From contig NZ_JBPBBA010000012.1 in the NCBI RefSeq assembly GCF_050896395.1, forward strand, positions 1 to 64,000: a stretch of 64,000 bases of DNA, read 5' to 3'. A program made the position numbers and the translations under genes. The notes under the pieces are model-generated. The model was not told the DNA's origin. It ran no database searches and saw only the letters and a program-made list of their open reading frames with translations. Of the stretch, positions 42,971-50,911 are shown one piece after another. Every line of letters begins with the position of its first letter. Within the stretch, counting starts at the first letter, position 1. The stretch is from Nioella aestuarii. GTDB lineage: Bacteria; Pseudomonadota; Alphaproteobacteria; Rhodobacterales; Rhodobacteraceae.

Positions 42971-43804
42971 ATGACGAAACGAATTCTTGCCGGCGTGGCG
43001 TTGTCCGCGCTTATGATGAGCCCTGCCGCCGCGCAGGACGCCAGCACTGTTCTGGCCACCGTGAATGGCCAGGACATCACGCTTGGCCATATCATCGTGG
43101 CGCATTCGCAGCTGCCCGAGCAATATCAGGCTCTTCCCGAGGATGTATTGTTGACCGGAATCCTGGAGCAGCTTGTGCAGCAGGAAATCGTTGCGACCTC
43201 TGTGCGCGATGACCTGTCCCCCACGATGCGCCTTGGTCTGGAGAACGAGGAACGCGCCTATGTCGCTGCCCTGACCCTGGATGACATCGCAATGGCAGAG
43301 ATTTCGGCAGAAGATCTGCAAGCCGCCTATGACGCTGAGTTCGGCGAAATGGAGGCCGTGACCGAATACAACGCCTCGCATATCCTGGTGGAAACCCAGG
43401 AAGAGGCGCAGGCGCTTGTCGAGGAACTGGAAGGCGGCGCAGATTTCGCGGAACTCGCACGCGAACATTCCACCGGCCCCTCCGGCCCCAATGGCGGGCA
43501 GCTTGGCTGGTTTACCGCCGGCATGATGGTGCCAACCTTTGAGGAAGCCGTGTTCGGATTGGACGTGGGCGAAGTATCTGCCCCGGTTGAAACCCGTTTC
43601 GGCTGGCACGTCGTCATCCTGAACGACAGCCGCGAACAGGCCGCCCCGACGCTGGAAGAGGTGCGCGAGCAACTGGAAGAGGGCCTGCGTCAGTCCCGCG
43701 TCGATGCGCATATCGAATCCTTGACGGCAGCAGCCGAAATCGACCGTCCGGAGCTTGACATTGACCCGGCTCTGATCCGCAATCTCGATCTGTTGGACAA
43801 CTGA
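42971..43804 (+). CDS. PpiC-type (parvulin) peptidyl-prolyl cis-trans isomerase, periplasmic
   Basis: A signal peptide at residues 1-21 (ending AAAQ) precedes a SurA/PpiD-type N-terminal helical region and then the parvulin domain at about 125-225: YNASHILVETQEEAQALV, GPSGPNGGQLGWFTAGMMVPTFEEA, and TRFGWHVVIL. The 277-aa enzyme should assist folding of exported proteins, which fits its place divergent from secA. An earlier ATG at 42956 would add five residues. The argJ gene begins 19 nt downstream. Confidence 0.92.
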   Translation: MTKRILAGVALSALMMSPAAAQDASTVLATVNGQDITLGHIIVAHSQLPEQYQALPEDVLLTGILEQLVQQEIVATSVRDDLSPTMRLGLENEERAYVAALTLDDIAMAEISAEDLQAAYDAEFGEMEAVTEYNASHILVETQEEAQALVEELEGGADFAELAREHSTGPSGPNGGQLGWFTAGMMVPTFEEAVFGLDVGEVSAPVETRFGWHVVILNDSREQAAPTLEEVREQLEEGLRQSRVDAHIESLTAAAEIDRPELDIDPALIRNLDLLDN

Positions 43805-43823
43805 TTTGCCACAAGGGACGGGC

Positions 43824-45212
43824 ATGGCCAAGAAAGACAAGAAGGCGAAAGACGGGAAGGCAACCGGAGAGGTGGCCGAGCTGAAACGCAAGCTGAACAA
43901 ACTGCGCAAGAAGCTCAAAGGAGAGCGAGAGGGCGCAGAGGCCAGCCCACCCACGAAAACCCCGGCGCCTGCGGTATCCCCGCTGGCGCCCAAAGACGGG
44001 TTCCCGTCGATTCCGCCGATTGAGGGCCTGCGCCTGTCGGCGGTCGCGGCCGGGGTGAAGTACAGGAACCGCAAGGATGTGATGCTGGCCGAACTTGCGC
44101 CGGGCAGCACGATTGCGGGCGTCTTTACCAGGTCTTCGACAAGGTCCGCCCCGGTGCTGGATTGCGAAGCCAAGCTTGCCGCTCTGAAACCCGGTGCGGC
44201 CAAGGGCTTTGCCTTTATCGTGAATGCTGGCAATTCCAACGCTTTCACCGGCCATGCAGGTCAGCAGACGGTGGACGAGGTGACGGGGTCATTGGCGCAG
44301 TTGATGAACCTGCCCAAGGGACATGTGTTTTCATCCTCTACCGGCGTGATCGGGCAGCCTCTGCCGCCAGAAAAGATCACCCATGCGCTGACGGATCTGC
44401 GTGACGGTTTGGCCGAGGGCAACTGGGAAGACGCCGCGCGCGCCATCATGACGACAGACACCTTCCCCAAGGGCGCGGTGCGCCAGGTGGAGCTTGATGG
44501 CCAGACCGTGACGATTGCAGGTTTCGCCAAGGGATCAGGCATGATCGCGCCGGATATGGCGACGATGTTGGGCTATGTCTTTACCGATGCCGCCGTGACG
44601 CAACCTGCGCTTCAGGCAATGCTGAAATCCGGCACGAATGTCAGCTTTAACGCCGTCACAGTCGACAGTGACACGTCCACCTCTGACACGGTTCTGGTGG
44701 CCGCCACTGGCATGGCCGGGAACAGCCCCATTACGTCTGCCCGAACCGAGGCAGGACGTGCTTTCGCGGCTGGTCTGACCGAGGTTTTGCAGGATCTCGC
44801 ATTGCAGATCGTGCGCGATGGCGAAGGTGCCACGAAGCTGGTCGAGGTTCGCGTGACCGGTGCAAAATCGGCCCGGGACGCTGACAAGGTTGCCTGCGCG
44901 ATTGCCAATTCACCGCTGGTGAAAACGGCTATTGCGGGTGAAGACCCGAACTGGGGCCGAATTGTCATGGCGGTCGGAAAATCGGGCGCTGCGGCGGACC
45001 GTGATCTTCTGAACATCCGATTTGGCGATATCCTTGTCGCCGAAAAAGGATGGGTTGCGGAAAGCTATACCGAAGAGGCGGGCGCGGCTTACATGAAGCA
45101 AGAGGAGCTGGTTGTCGCCGTGGACATGGGCCTGGGTAACGGTGAAGCCACGGTCTGGACCTGCGACCTGACGCATCAATACATTACCATCAACGCGGAT
45201 TACCGGTCGTGA
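43824..45212 (+). CDS. argJ: Bifunctional ornithine acetyltransferase / N-acetylglutamate synthase with N-terminal extension
   Basis: ArgJ moves acetyl from N-acetylornithine to glutamate in arginine synthesis. The self-cleavage site is visible in GSGMIAPDMATML with Thr247 as nucleophile, along with NAGNSNAFTG and the ending HQYITINADYRS. At 462 aa it is about 50 residues longer than usual: residues 1-50 are Lys/Glu-rich (KRKLNKLRKKLKG) and look like a short coiled coil, then the normal VSPLAPK start appears at residue 51. AAGGGACGGG before the ATG at 43824 supports this start. mutT overlaps its stop as GTGA. Confidence 0.95.
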   Translation: MAKKDKKAKDGKATGEVAELKRKLNKLRKKLKGEREGAEASPPTKTPAPAVSPLAPKDGFPSIPPIEGLRLSAVAAGVKYRNRKDVMLAELAPGSTIAGVFTRSSTRSAPVLDCEAKLAALKPGAAKGFAFIVNAGNSNAFTGHAGQQTVDEVTGSLAQLMNLPKGHVFSSSTGVIGQPLPPEKITHALTDLRDGLAEGNWEDAARAIMTTDTFPKGAVRQVELDGQTVTIAGFAKGSGMIAPDMATMLGYVFTDAAVTQPALQAMLKSGTNVSFNAVTVDSDTSTSDTVLVAATGMAGNSPITSARTEAGRAFAAGLTEVLQDLALQIVRDGEGATKLVEVRVTGAKSARDADKVACAIANSPLVKTAIAGEDPNWGRIVMAVGKSGAAADRDLLNIRFGDILVAEKGWVAESYTEEAGAAYMKQEELVVAVDMGLGNGEATVWTCDLTHQYITINADYRS

Positions 45213-45607
45213 AAACGGTTCTGGTTTCTGCCGTCGCGCTGATTGACCCAGAGGGGCGTGTGCTGTTGGCGCAGCGCCCTGAGGGCAAGTCAATGGCGGG
45301 CCTGTGGGAGTTTCCGGGCGGCAAAGTGGAACCCGGTGAAACGCCCGAGGCCGCGTTGGTTCGTGAATTGCAGGAAGAACTAGGGATCGACACCTGGGAA
45401 AGCTGCTTGGCCCCGCTGACCTTCGCCAGCCACACCTATGAAAGCTTCCACCTGCTGATGCCACTCTTTGCCTGCAGGAAGTGGCAAGGCATCGTAGCCG
45501 CGCGGGAAGGCCAACAACTTGCATGGGTTCGTGCAAACCAGCTGCGGGACTATCCGATGCCGCCAGCTGACATTCCCCTCATCCCGATCTTGCGAGATTG
45601 GCTCTAA
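45209..45607 (+). CDS. mutT: 8-oxo-dGTP diphosphatase, MutT-type Nudix hydrolase
   Basis: A 132-aa Nudix protein with the motif at residues 37-59 (GGKVEPGETPEAALVRELQ EELG). It hydrolyses oxidised dGTP to prevent A:C mispairing. It starts with GTG inside the argJ stop (GTGA), so it is coupled to argJ, a pairing that recurs in Rhodobacterales. The size and the N-terminal VSAVALIDPEGRVLLAQRPE are typical of the MutT branch. Confidence 0.92.
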   Translation: MKTVLVSAVALIDPEGRVLLAQRPEGKSMAGLWEFPGGKVEPGETPEAALVRELQEELGIDTWESCLAPLTFASHTYESFHLLMPLFACRKWQGIVAAREGQQLAWVRANQLRDYPMPPADIPLIPILRDWL

Positions 45608-45628
45608 ATAGCCCTTTTCCCACGCAAA

Positions 45629-45646
45629 CCTATCCAAAGAGATAGG
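45629..45646. other. Short hairpin after mutT
   Basis: CCTATC and GATAGG pair around a 6-base loop 22 bp after the mutT stop. No T tract follows, so terminator function is weak. The surrounding 108 bp up to the small gene at 45715 hold nothing else I can support. Confidence 0.3.
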
Positions 45647-45714
45647 CGCAACCCTAGTGACTTCCTCAGAGAATCGCATAGGATCACGGCTTCATTTGGC
45701 TTCGGGGGGGGCCC

Positions 45715-45846
45715 ATGATCAAAACCATCGTCATTGGATCCTGCGTATCTGTGCAGGGTACGTTTGTGAAAAAGCTCGCGAATGGGCTTATCGTCGTGCG
45801 GGTCGGCCAGACCGAATTTGCCGGCCGCCCGGTCGCGGCGGCCTAG
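45715..45846 (+). CDS. Small conserved-looking protein (43 aa)
   Basis: A 43-residue frame starting MIKTIVIGSCVSVQGTFVKK and ending FAGRPVAAA. The hydrophobic/polar alternation and the GxxVxVQG/IVVRVGQTEFAGRPV pattern look like a small beta barrel-type fold, and I associate such tiny proteins with Rhodobacterales next to hemH. A G-rich run precedes the ATG as ribosome-binding site. The stop overlaps the hemH stop on the other strand by 3 nt. No function known. Confidence 0.6.
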   Translation: MIKTIVIGSCVSVQGTFVKKLANGLIVVRVGQTEFAGRPVAAA

Positions 45847-46883
45847 ATCCAGCCAGACAGATTAACGTCGATCACATCCGCCAGGGCAGAGATGTGGGCC
45901 GCTTCGTCGTTGAGGCACGGGATATAGGTAAAGTCTTCACCGCCCGCCTCTTCGAAGCTTTCCTTGATCTCTTCGTTGATCTCTTCCAGCGTTTCGATGC
46001 AGTCGGCGCTGAACGCGGGCGCGATGACAGCGATCCGCTTCTTACCGGATTCCGCCAGCCGCGCGACCTCTTCCACCGTGTAGGGCTTTAGCCATTCCTC
46101 GGGGCCGAATTTCGACTGGAAGGTTGTGACGATCTGGCTTTTGTCCCAGCCAAGCCGTTCGCGCAACAGGCGCGTCGTCTTCTGGCACTGGCAGTGATAG
46201 GGATCGCCCTGCATCAGGTAGCGTTCCGGCATTCCGTGGTAGGATGCAACCAGGATGTCGGGCTTGGTTTCCATCGCGGCATAGGCCCGTTCCACGGACC
46301 CGGCCAGCGCATCCACGTAGGATGGATGATTGAAATAAGCGGGCAGGGTGCGGACCGAGGGCTGCCAGGTTTCTTCCATCAGGGCGCGGAAGAACTGGTC
46401 ATTCGCGGTGGCCGATGTCGCGCCCGCATATTGCGGATATAGCGGCACAAACAGGATCTTGTCACATCCCGCCTCGACCATCGCGCGGACCTTGGACTTG
46501 GTCGAGGGGTTGCCATAGCGCATACAGAAATCCACCATGATCTTGTCGCCGTGACGTTCCTGCATCTCGGCGGCCATCTTGGCGGTCTGGTCTTTGGTGA
46601 TGGTCATCAGCGGGCTTTCGCCCTTGTCATGGTTCCAGATCGACTTGTAGGCCGCGCCCGAGCTGAACGGCCGCTTGGTCAGGATGATCGCCTGCAGGAT
46701 CGGCTGCCATTTCCACGCCGGGTAGTCGATGACCCGTTGATCCGACAGAAACTCGTTCAGATAGCGGCGCATCGGCCAATAGGTGTAATCGTCGGGCGTG
46801 CCGAGATTGGCAAGCAGGACACCGATTTTCCCGAATTTTACCGGGGGGTGATCGGCGGGGGCGTGCGGCAAAGCTTGGGTCAT
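45843..46883 (-). CDS. hemH: Ferrochelatase
   Basis: HemH inserts ferrous iron into protoporphyrin IX, the last step of heme synthesis, at the inner face of the membrane. The 346-aa protein has LLANLGTPDDYTYWPMRRYL, FVPLYPQYAGATSA, the catalytic-His motif ASYHGMPERY, TFQSKFGPEEWLKPYT and APAFSADCIETLEEI, all conserved. It overlaps the upstream methyltransferase by 4 nt (ATGA). Confidence 0.97.
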   Translation of the reverse strand: MTQALPHAPADHPPVKFGKIGVLLANLGTPDDYTYWPMRRYLNEFLSDQRVIDYPAWKWQPILQAIILTKRPFSSGAAYKSIWNHDKGESPLMTITKDQTAKMAAEMQERHGDKIMVDFCMRYGNPSTKSKVRAMVEAGCDKILFVPLYPQYAGATSATANDQFFRALMEETWQPSVRTLPAYFNHPSYVDALAGSVERAYAAMETKPDILVASYHGMPERYLMQGDPYHCQCQKTTRLLRERLGWDKSQIVTTFQSKFGPEEWLKPYTVEEVARLAESGKKRIAVIAPAFSADCIETLEEINEEIKESFEEAGGEDFTYIPCLNDEAAHISALADVIDVNLSGWI

Positions 46884-47752
46884 TCCTGGCCTCTTTTGGT
46901 CGGCGCCGGCACGGGGCGGGCGGTTTCGTCGAATTCGGTTGTCTCAAGCGCCTCGGCCAGCCGCGCAGCGGCGGATCCGGGGCGAAGCGGTTTCTGCTGG
47001 CTATCATGGGGGCACCAGCCTGTCAGAAAGACCAGCTCAAAGGTGGCGGCGATGCGGCCATCTTCGGCAGGGAAGCTTTCTGCGTAGATCTGCGCAGCGC
47101 GAGCAAAGAGCGCGCGGGGCGGTATCGCCTTGTGACGCGCGGCCATGGCGTTGGTTTCCCCCATGTCACGCAGATCGCGGATCAGGTGGAACAGCGTCTG
47201 GTAGGTCACCCGCTGTGGCAGGCGGTCGGCCACGGGCAGCGACAGGCCGGCCCGGCCAAGCAACCCCCCAAGGTCACGGATTTCCCCCATCGGGGCGATG
47301 CGGGGCGACAGCCCACCCATGACCTCGCTTTCGGCCTGCGCCAGGGCTGCGCGCATCTCGTGCAGGGTCTCGCCCCCCAGCATCGCCACCATCAGCAGAC
47401 CATCGGGCCGCAGCGCACGGCGGCATTGCACCAGTTGCCCTACCGGGTCTTCGGCCCAATGCAGGCCCATCACGTGAATCACAAGATCATGCGCGCCGGG
47501 CTCCAGCGCCAACAGGTCGGAGTCAGGCACGACGACCGCACCGTGCAGAAAACTGTCCCACTGGTCTGGAAAAGGCGTCACAATCGCAGGCGATGTAAAC
47601 GTCCTGTTAACGTCGAGCAGTCTTTCCTGAAGTTCGAACCGCGCTTCGTCATGCAGAAAACCGGCCCGATCCAGCCGTGCGCGGGCACGGTGGCGGGTCA
47701 AGGCCCCTTGATCAAACAGCTTGGGCCGGGTCATGTCAGTCTTGGCGGTCAT
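46880..47752 (-). CDS. NDUFAF5/BioC-like methyltransferase-fold protein lacking the SAM motif I
   Basis: Start at 47752, or 47734 (MTRPKLFD), giving 290 or 284 aa. The N-terminal LFDQGALTRHRARARLDRAGF and the LLDVNRTF segment match the NDUFAF5/'methyltransferase domain-containing' group. The middle has LVIHVMGLHWAEDPVGQLVQ and LRPDGLLMVAMLGGETLHEMR. The usual glycine-rich SAM site (LDLGCGxG) expected at about residue 55 is replaced by TSPAIVTPFPD, so SAM binding is doubtful. Human NDUFAF5 hydroxylates a complex I subunit, so a non-methylating role is conceivable. It overlaps hemH and is divergent from comF. Confidence 0.78.
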   Translation of the reverse strand: MTAKTDMTRPKLFDQGALTRHRARARLDRAGFLHDEARFELQERLLDVNRTFTSPAIVTPFPDQWDSFLHGAVVVPDSDLLALEPGAHDLVIHVMGLHWAEDPVGQLVQCRRALRPDGLLMVAMLGGETLHEMRAALAQAESEVMGGLSPRIAPMGEIRDLGGLLGRAGLSLPVADRLPQRVTYQTLFHLIRDLRDMGETNAMAARHKAIPPRALFARAAQIYAESFPAEDGRIAATFELVFLTGWCPHDSQQKPLRPGSAAARLAEALETTEFDETARPVPAPTKRGQE

Positions 47753-47776
47753 GTCGCAGCAACCTAGGGGGCCGGG

Positions 47777-48499
47777 ATGAAATTGCAAACGGCTGTGAAT
47801 GCGGTGTTTCCGCCCGATTGCGTCTGTTGCGGTGCGCCGGTTGAAACGGAATTCGGCCTGTGCGCGACTTGTTGGAGCGATACGCCCTTCATTACCGGCC
47901 CTTCCTGTGACCAATGCGGTGCGCCCTTGCCCGGATCAGACCCGGAACCAGGCCTGCGATGCGATGACTGCATGACCATCGCCCGACCTTGGGACAAGGG
48001 GCGCGCTGTCTTCACATATTCTGGCAACGGGCGAAAGATGGTTCTGGCGTTGAAACATGGCGACCAGCCCGCGATTGCGCGGGCCGCGGGCAAGTGGATG
48101 GCGGCAAGGGGCGGGCCGTTGATCACGGAGAATACCGTGATCGTGCCCATTCCGTTGCATTGGTGGCGTCTGTTCCGGCGTCGCGTGAATCAATCCGCAC
48201 TGCTGGCGCAGGCATTGGCCAACGAAACCCATGGGTTCTTCGCCCCCGACGCGTTGAAACGCATTCGAAAGACCGCGACGCAGGACGGAAAGGACCGGGA
48301 TCAGAGGTTTTCCAACCTACAAGGCGCGATTGAGCCCCACCCGAAGCGAGGCCATATTCTGACTGGTCGGGATATTCTGCTGGTAGATGACGTCATGACC
48401 TCGGGCGCCACATTCTCCGCCGCAGCGCAAGCCTGCCATGACGCTGGCGCAGAGAACGTTCGCGTGATGGCACTGGCGCGCGTGGCAAAGGATGCCTAA
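47777..48499 (+). CDS. comF: ComF-family phosphoribosyltransferase-like protein
   Basis: A 240-aa protein with an N-terminal zinc ribbon formed by four Cys pairs (CVCCG, CATCW, CDQCG, CDDC) and a C-terminal phosphoribosyltransferase domain with the PRPP loop DILLVDDVMTSGAT. ComF/GntX proteins take part in DNA uptake or are of unclear role. Internal motif VPIPLHWWRLFRRRVNQS is typical. Divergent from the methyltransferase gene; grxC follows 39 nt later. Confidence 0.92.
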   Translation: MKLQTAVNAVFPPDCVCCGAPVETEFGLCATCWSDTPFITGPSCDQCGAPLPGSDPEPGLRCDDCMTIARPWDKGRAVFTYSGNGRKMVLALKHGDQPAIARAAGKWMAARGGPLITENTVIVPIPLHWWRLFRRRVNQSALLAQALANETHGFFAPDALKRIRKTATQDGKDRDQRFSNLQGAIEPHPKRGHILTGRDILLVDDVMTSGATFSAAAQACHDAGAENVRVMALARVAKDA

Positions 48500-48538
48500 C
48501 TAGGGGACCGAACAGGAAGAATTTTCGGGACCAGATCT

Positions 48539-48796
48539 ATGCAGACTGTGGAAATCTACACCTCGCCCTTTTGCGGCTATTGCCACGCGGCCAAAAGGCT
48601 GCTGACCGATAAGGGCATCAGCTATTCCGAGTACGACGTGGCACGCGCCCCGGAAAAGCGGCAGGAAATGCTGGCCCGCTCCAATGGCCGCCATACCGTT
48701 CCGCAGATTTTCGTAGGCCAAACCCATGTTGGCGGCTACGATGACATGGCCGCACTGGACCGTGCGGGAAAGCTGGATCCACTATTGCAGGGCTGA
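48539..48796 (+). CDS. grxC: Glutaredoxin 3
   Basis: An 85-aa dithiol glutaredoxin that reduces disulfides with glutathione. The active site is Cys12-Gly-Tyr-Cys15, where most GrxC proteins have CPYC. The cis-proline loop TVPQIFV and the glutathione-binding GGYDD are present. The nitrilase-family gene starts on the base after its stop, so the two are coupled. Confidence 0.93.
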   Translation: MQTVEIYTSPFCGYCHAAKRLLTDKGISYSEYDVARAPEKRQEMLARSNGRHTVPQIFVGQTHVGGYDDMAALDRAGKLDPLLQG

Positions 48797-49630
48797 ATGC
48801 GCGCCGCGATCCTTCAGATGTGTTCCTCGGACGATCCGGGGGAGAACCTGACAACGGTTTTGGCGGCACTGGCCGATGCCAGATCCGCCGGGGCCGATAT
48901 TCTGATGACGCCAGAGGTCACGAACTGCGTCTCGCAAAGCCGCAGCCATCAGGCGGCAGTTCTGCATCCGCAACAGACCGACCCTACCCTAGCAGCCATC
49001 CGCAAGGCCGCGCGCGAAGCAGGGATCTGGGTACTGCTCGGCTCTATCGGGGTGCAATCGGGTGACCCGGATGGGCGCTTCGCAAATCGATCCTTCCTGA
49101 TTTCCGATCAGGGCGAGATCGCCGGGTGGTACGACAAGATCCACATGTTCGACGTGAACGTGACGGAGACCGAGACCTTCCGCGAATCCGATGGCTACCG
49201 GCCCGGTGATCGCGCTGTGATGGTGGACACGCCATGGGCGCGGTTTGGCCTGGCAATTTGCTACGATATGCGCTTCGCGTATCTTTTCCGCGATCTGGCG
49301 AAGGCAGGCGCGCAGGTGCTGACGGTGCCCGCCGCCTTTTCCCCCGTCACCGGCAAGGCCCATTGGGAAACGCTGCTGCGCGCACGGGCGATTGAAACGG
49401 GGTGCTTCGTCATCGCGCCTGCGCAAACGGGCGACCACAAGGTAAGCACCGGCAAACCCCGCCAGACCCACGGACACAGCCTTGTGGTGGCGCCTTGGGG
49501 AGAGGTTCTGCTCGATGCGGGCACCGAACCGGGGCTGCACATCATTGACGTGGACGTCAAAGAGGTGGACAACGCACGGGGGCGTGTGCCCTCGATCCGA
49601 CATGACCGGCCCTATACCTTGGTGACATGA
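48797..49630 (+). CDS. Carbon-nitrogen hydrolase (Nit/omega-amidase-like)
   Basis: A 277-aa nitrilase-superfamily enzyme with catalytic triad Glu40 (TPEVTNC), Lys114 (WYDKIHMFD) and Cys155 (ICYDMRF). It most resembles Nit1/Nit2-type amidases, which remove the amide from deaminated glutathione or alpha-ketoglutaramate. Its tight coupling to grxC makes a glutathione-repair role (deaminated glutathione amidase) attractive, but this is inference. It starts directly after the grxC stop and overlaps the marR gene as ATGA. Confidence 0.9.
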   Translation: MRAAILQMCSSDDPGENLTTVLAALADARSAGADILMTPEVTNCVSQSRSHQAAVLHPQQTDPTLAAIRKAAREAGIWVLLGSIGVQSGDPDGRFANRSFLISDQGEIAGWYDKIHMFDVNVTETETFRESDGYRPGDRAVMVDTPWARFGLAICYDMRFAYLFRDLAKAGAQVLTVPAAFSPVTGKAHWETLLRARAIETGCFVIAPAQTGDHKVSTGKPRQTHGHSLVVAPWGEVLLDAGTEPGLHIIDVDVKEVDNARGRVPSIRHDRPYTLVT

Positions 49631-50076
49631 GCTCTAACGACGATCCCCTAGCCATTGCCCTGTTCTCTGAACTGTTCATGGCCGACCAGCTGGCCCGTGC
49701 GCTTCTGACCAAGGCGCTGCCCAAGGGGATGGAGCTAAGCCATTTTTCCGTGCTGAACCACCTGGCAAGATCGAACGAGGAACGCAGCCCGGCGCAACTG
49801 GCGCGGCTGTTCCACGTCACACGCGGGGCGATGACCAATACGCTCAACCGGCTGGAAATCGCGGGCCATGTTCACATCCGCCCCGACTGGGACGACGCCC
49901 GCCGCAAATTCGTGGCGATCAGCCCCTCAGGCCGCGCCGCAAGGGACGCCGCCCTGCAAAACATCGCCCCCATCCTCAGCCGCACCGTTCAGGAAGTCGG
50001 CGCCGACCGCGTGAGAGCCGCCCTGCCGGTGATCCGTGAAATGCGGATCGAACTGGAAGTGGCGCAGAAGGATTGA
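49627..50076 (+). CDS. MarR-family transcriptional regulator
   Basis: A 149-aa MarR protein with the winged-helix core (MELSHFSVLNHLARS, QLARLFHVTRGAMTNTLNRLE, IRPDWDDARRKFVAIS). It overlaps the nitrilase-family gene as ATGA, so it belongs to the grxC operon and may regulate it in response to oxidants or phenolics. Its final 37 bp plus 10 bp beyond the stop are duplicated at 50865-50911 on the far side of the next gene. Confidence 0.92.
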   Translation: MSSNDDPLAIALFSELFMADQLARALLTKALPKGMELSHFSVLNHLARSNEERSPAQLARLFHVTRGAMTNTLNRLEIAGHVHIRPDWDDARRKFVAISPSGRAARDAALQNIAPILSRTVQEVGADRVRAALPVIREMRIELEVAQKD

Positions 50077-50086
50077 GGGGGTGGGC
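50040..50086. repeat. 47-bp direct repeat, copy 1 (marR 3' end)
   Basis: Runs from AATGCGGATCGAACTGGAAG within marR through its TGA to GGGGGTGGGC. It matches 50865-50911 at 46 of 47 positions (G at 50067, T at 50892). The copies are 825 bp apart in the same orientation and bracket the Imm11-like gene. Confidence 0.92.
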
Positions 50087-50173
50087 CCCACATCAGTTGA
50101 CAGGTTTTGAAGTTCAGAATGCTGGATGGCCTGACACATGAGGCTTCCAGAAATGTAGTGTAGGAGTATCGAG

Positions 50174-50830
50174 ATGTTGCAGCCTGACGCCGACCTTCCA
50201 AGAATCTGGTACACGAAAATGCTCTCTGGGACCGATGGAATAGTTTCGTTCAAGATGCATTGTGCTGGAGGCCGAGATGCCTATATCCGCTACCAAATGG
50301 CTCACAAAGGCATGCGCCCGGTCGATGCGGCGGATGTGCCTGAATTCTTCTACTATCTCTACGACCGCAAGATAAATCCGGCTCGCGCGGATATATTCCT
50401 GAGCGCCGATGGGTTGATGGTCGTCTCGCCGCGCATACGCGATCTGCTGATGCAATTCGACCTGGGCAAGACGCAGCTCTACGAGATGCCGATCTACAAA
50501 AGCGAGAAGCAAGAGCCGACGCCCTACCCCCCGCATTATCTGCTGCATGTGCTGGAGCGTAAGGACACGTTTCTGCCCGAAGAGTCTGAAAACGTGAAAC
50601 AATTCGTGGTTGCGCCAGAGCCTGAGCCAAGGCCGGGCGCGTATTGGACCAGTGTCTACGACACTGACGAGCTTGCGGTTCGGGCCTCCTCTGCGGACGG
50701 GGCCGACATCTGGTCCTATCCGAATATCGCGTATCGCGTGTTCTTCAGCGACCGGCTGAAGCGGGCCATCGATGCGGCGAAGATCAAATCAACCGCGTTG
50801 AAATTCTTCGAGGCCAAGGTGGTTGGGTAG
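50174..50830 (+). CDS. Imm11/DUF1629-like protein (possible orphan immunity protein)
   Basis: A 218-aa soluble protein. The C-terminal segment ADIWSYPNIAYRVFFSDRLK and the following helix and strand match the layout of DUF1629 (Imm11), a family tied to polymorphic toxin and contact-dependent immunity loci: a tryptophan-aromatic stretch, FFSDRLK, an amphipathic helix, then a beta strand. The N-terminal 120 residues are unfamiliar. TAGGAG lies 8 nt before the ATG. No toxin gene is adjacent, and the gene is bracketed by the 47-bp marR repeat, so it looks like an accessory insertion. Confidence 0.62.
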   Translation: MLQPDADLPRIWYTKMLSGTDGIVSFKMHCAGGRDAYIRYQMAHKGMRPVDAADVPEFFYYLYDRKINPARADIFLSADGLMVVSPRIRDLLMQFDLGKTQLYEMPIYKSEKQEPTPYPPHYLLHVLERKDTFLPEESENVKQFVVAPEPEPRPGAYWTSVYDTDELAVRASSADGADIWSYPNIAYRVFFSDRLKRAIDAAKIKSTALKFFEAKVVG

Positions 50831-50864
50831 AAACCACAGGAGCACGCGCCGTCCCCGCCTGCAG

Positions 50865-50911
50865 AATGCGGATCGAACTGGAAGTGGCGCATAAGGATTG
50901 AGGGGGTGGGC
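50865..50911. repeat. 47-bp direct repeat, copy 2 (duplicated marR 3' end)
   Basis: Second copy of the marR 3' end, lying 34 bp after the Imm11-like stop. It carries the last 11 codons of marR and its stop without the rest of the gene, so it is a remnant or integration footprint and not a coding region. Confidence 0.92.

Noticed and set aside
42758..44248. 496-codon frame on the minus strand opposite the PpiC and argJ genes
   Set aside because: Antisense of two recognised genes; no ribosome-binding site or family features.
50040..50911. The 47-bp repeats as an IS target-site duplication
   Set aside because: Far longer than the 2-14 bp made by transposases, and no transposase or terminal inverted repeats are present.
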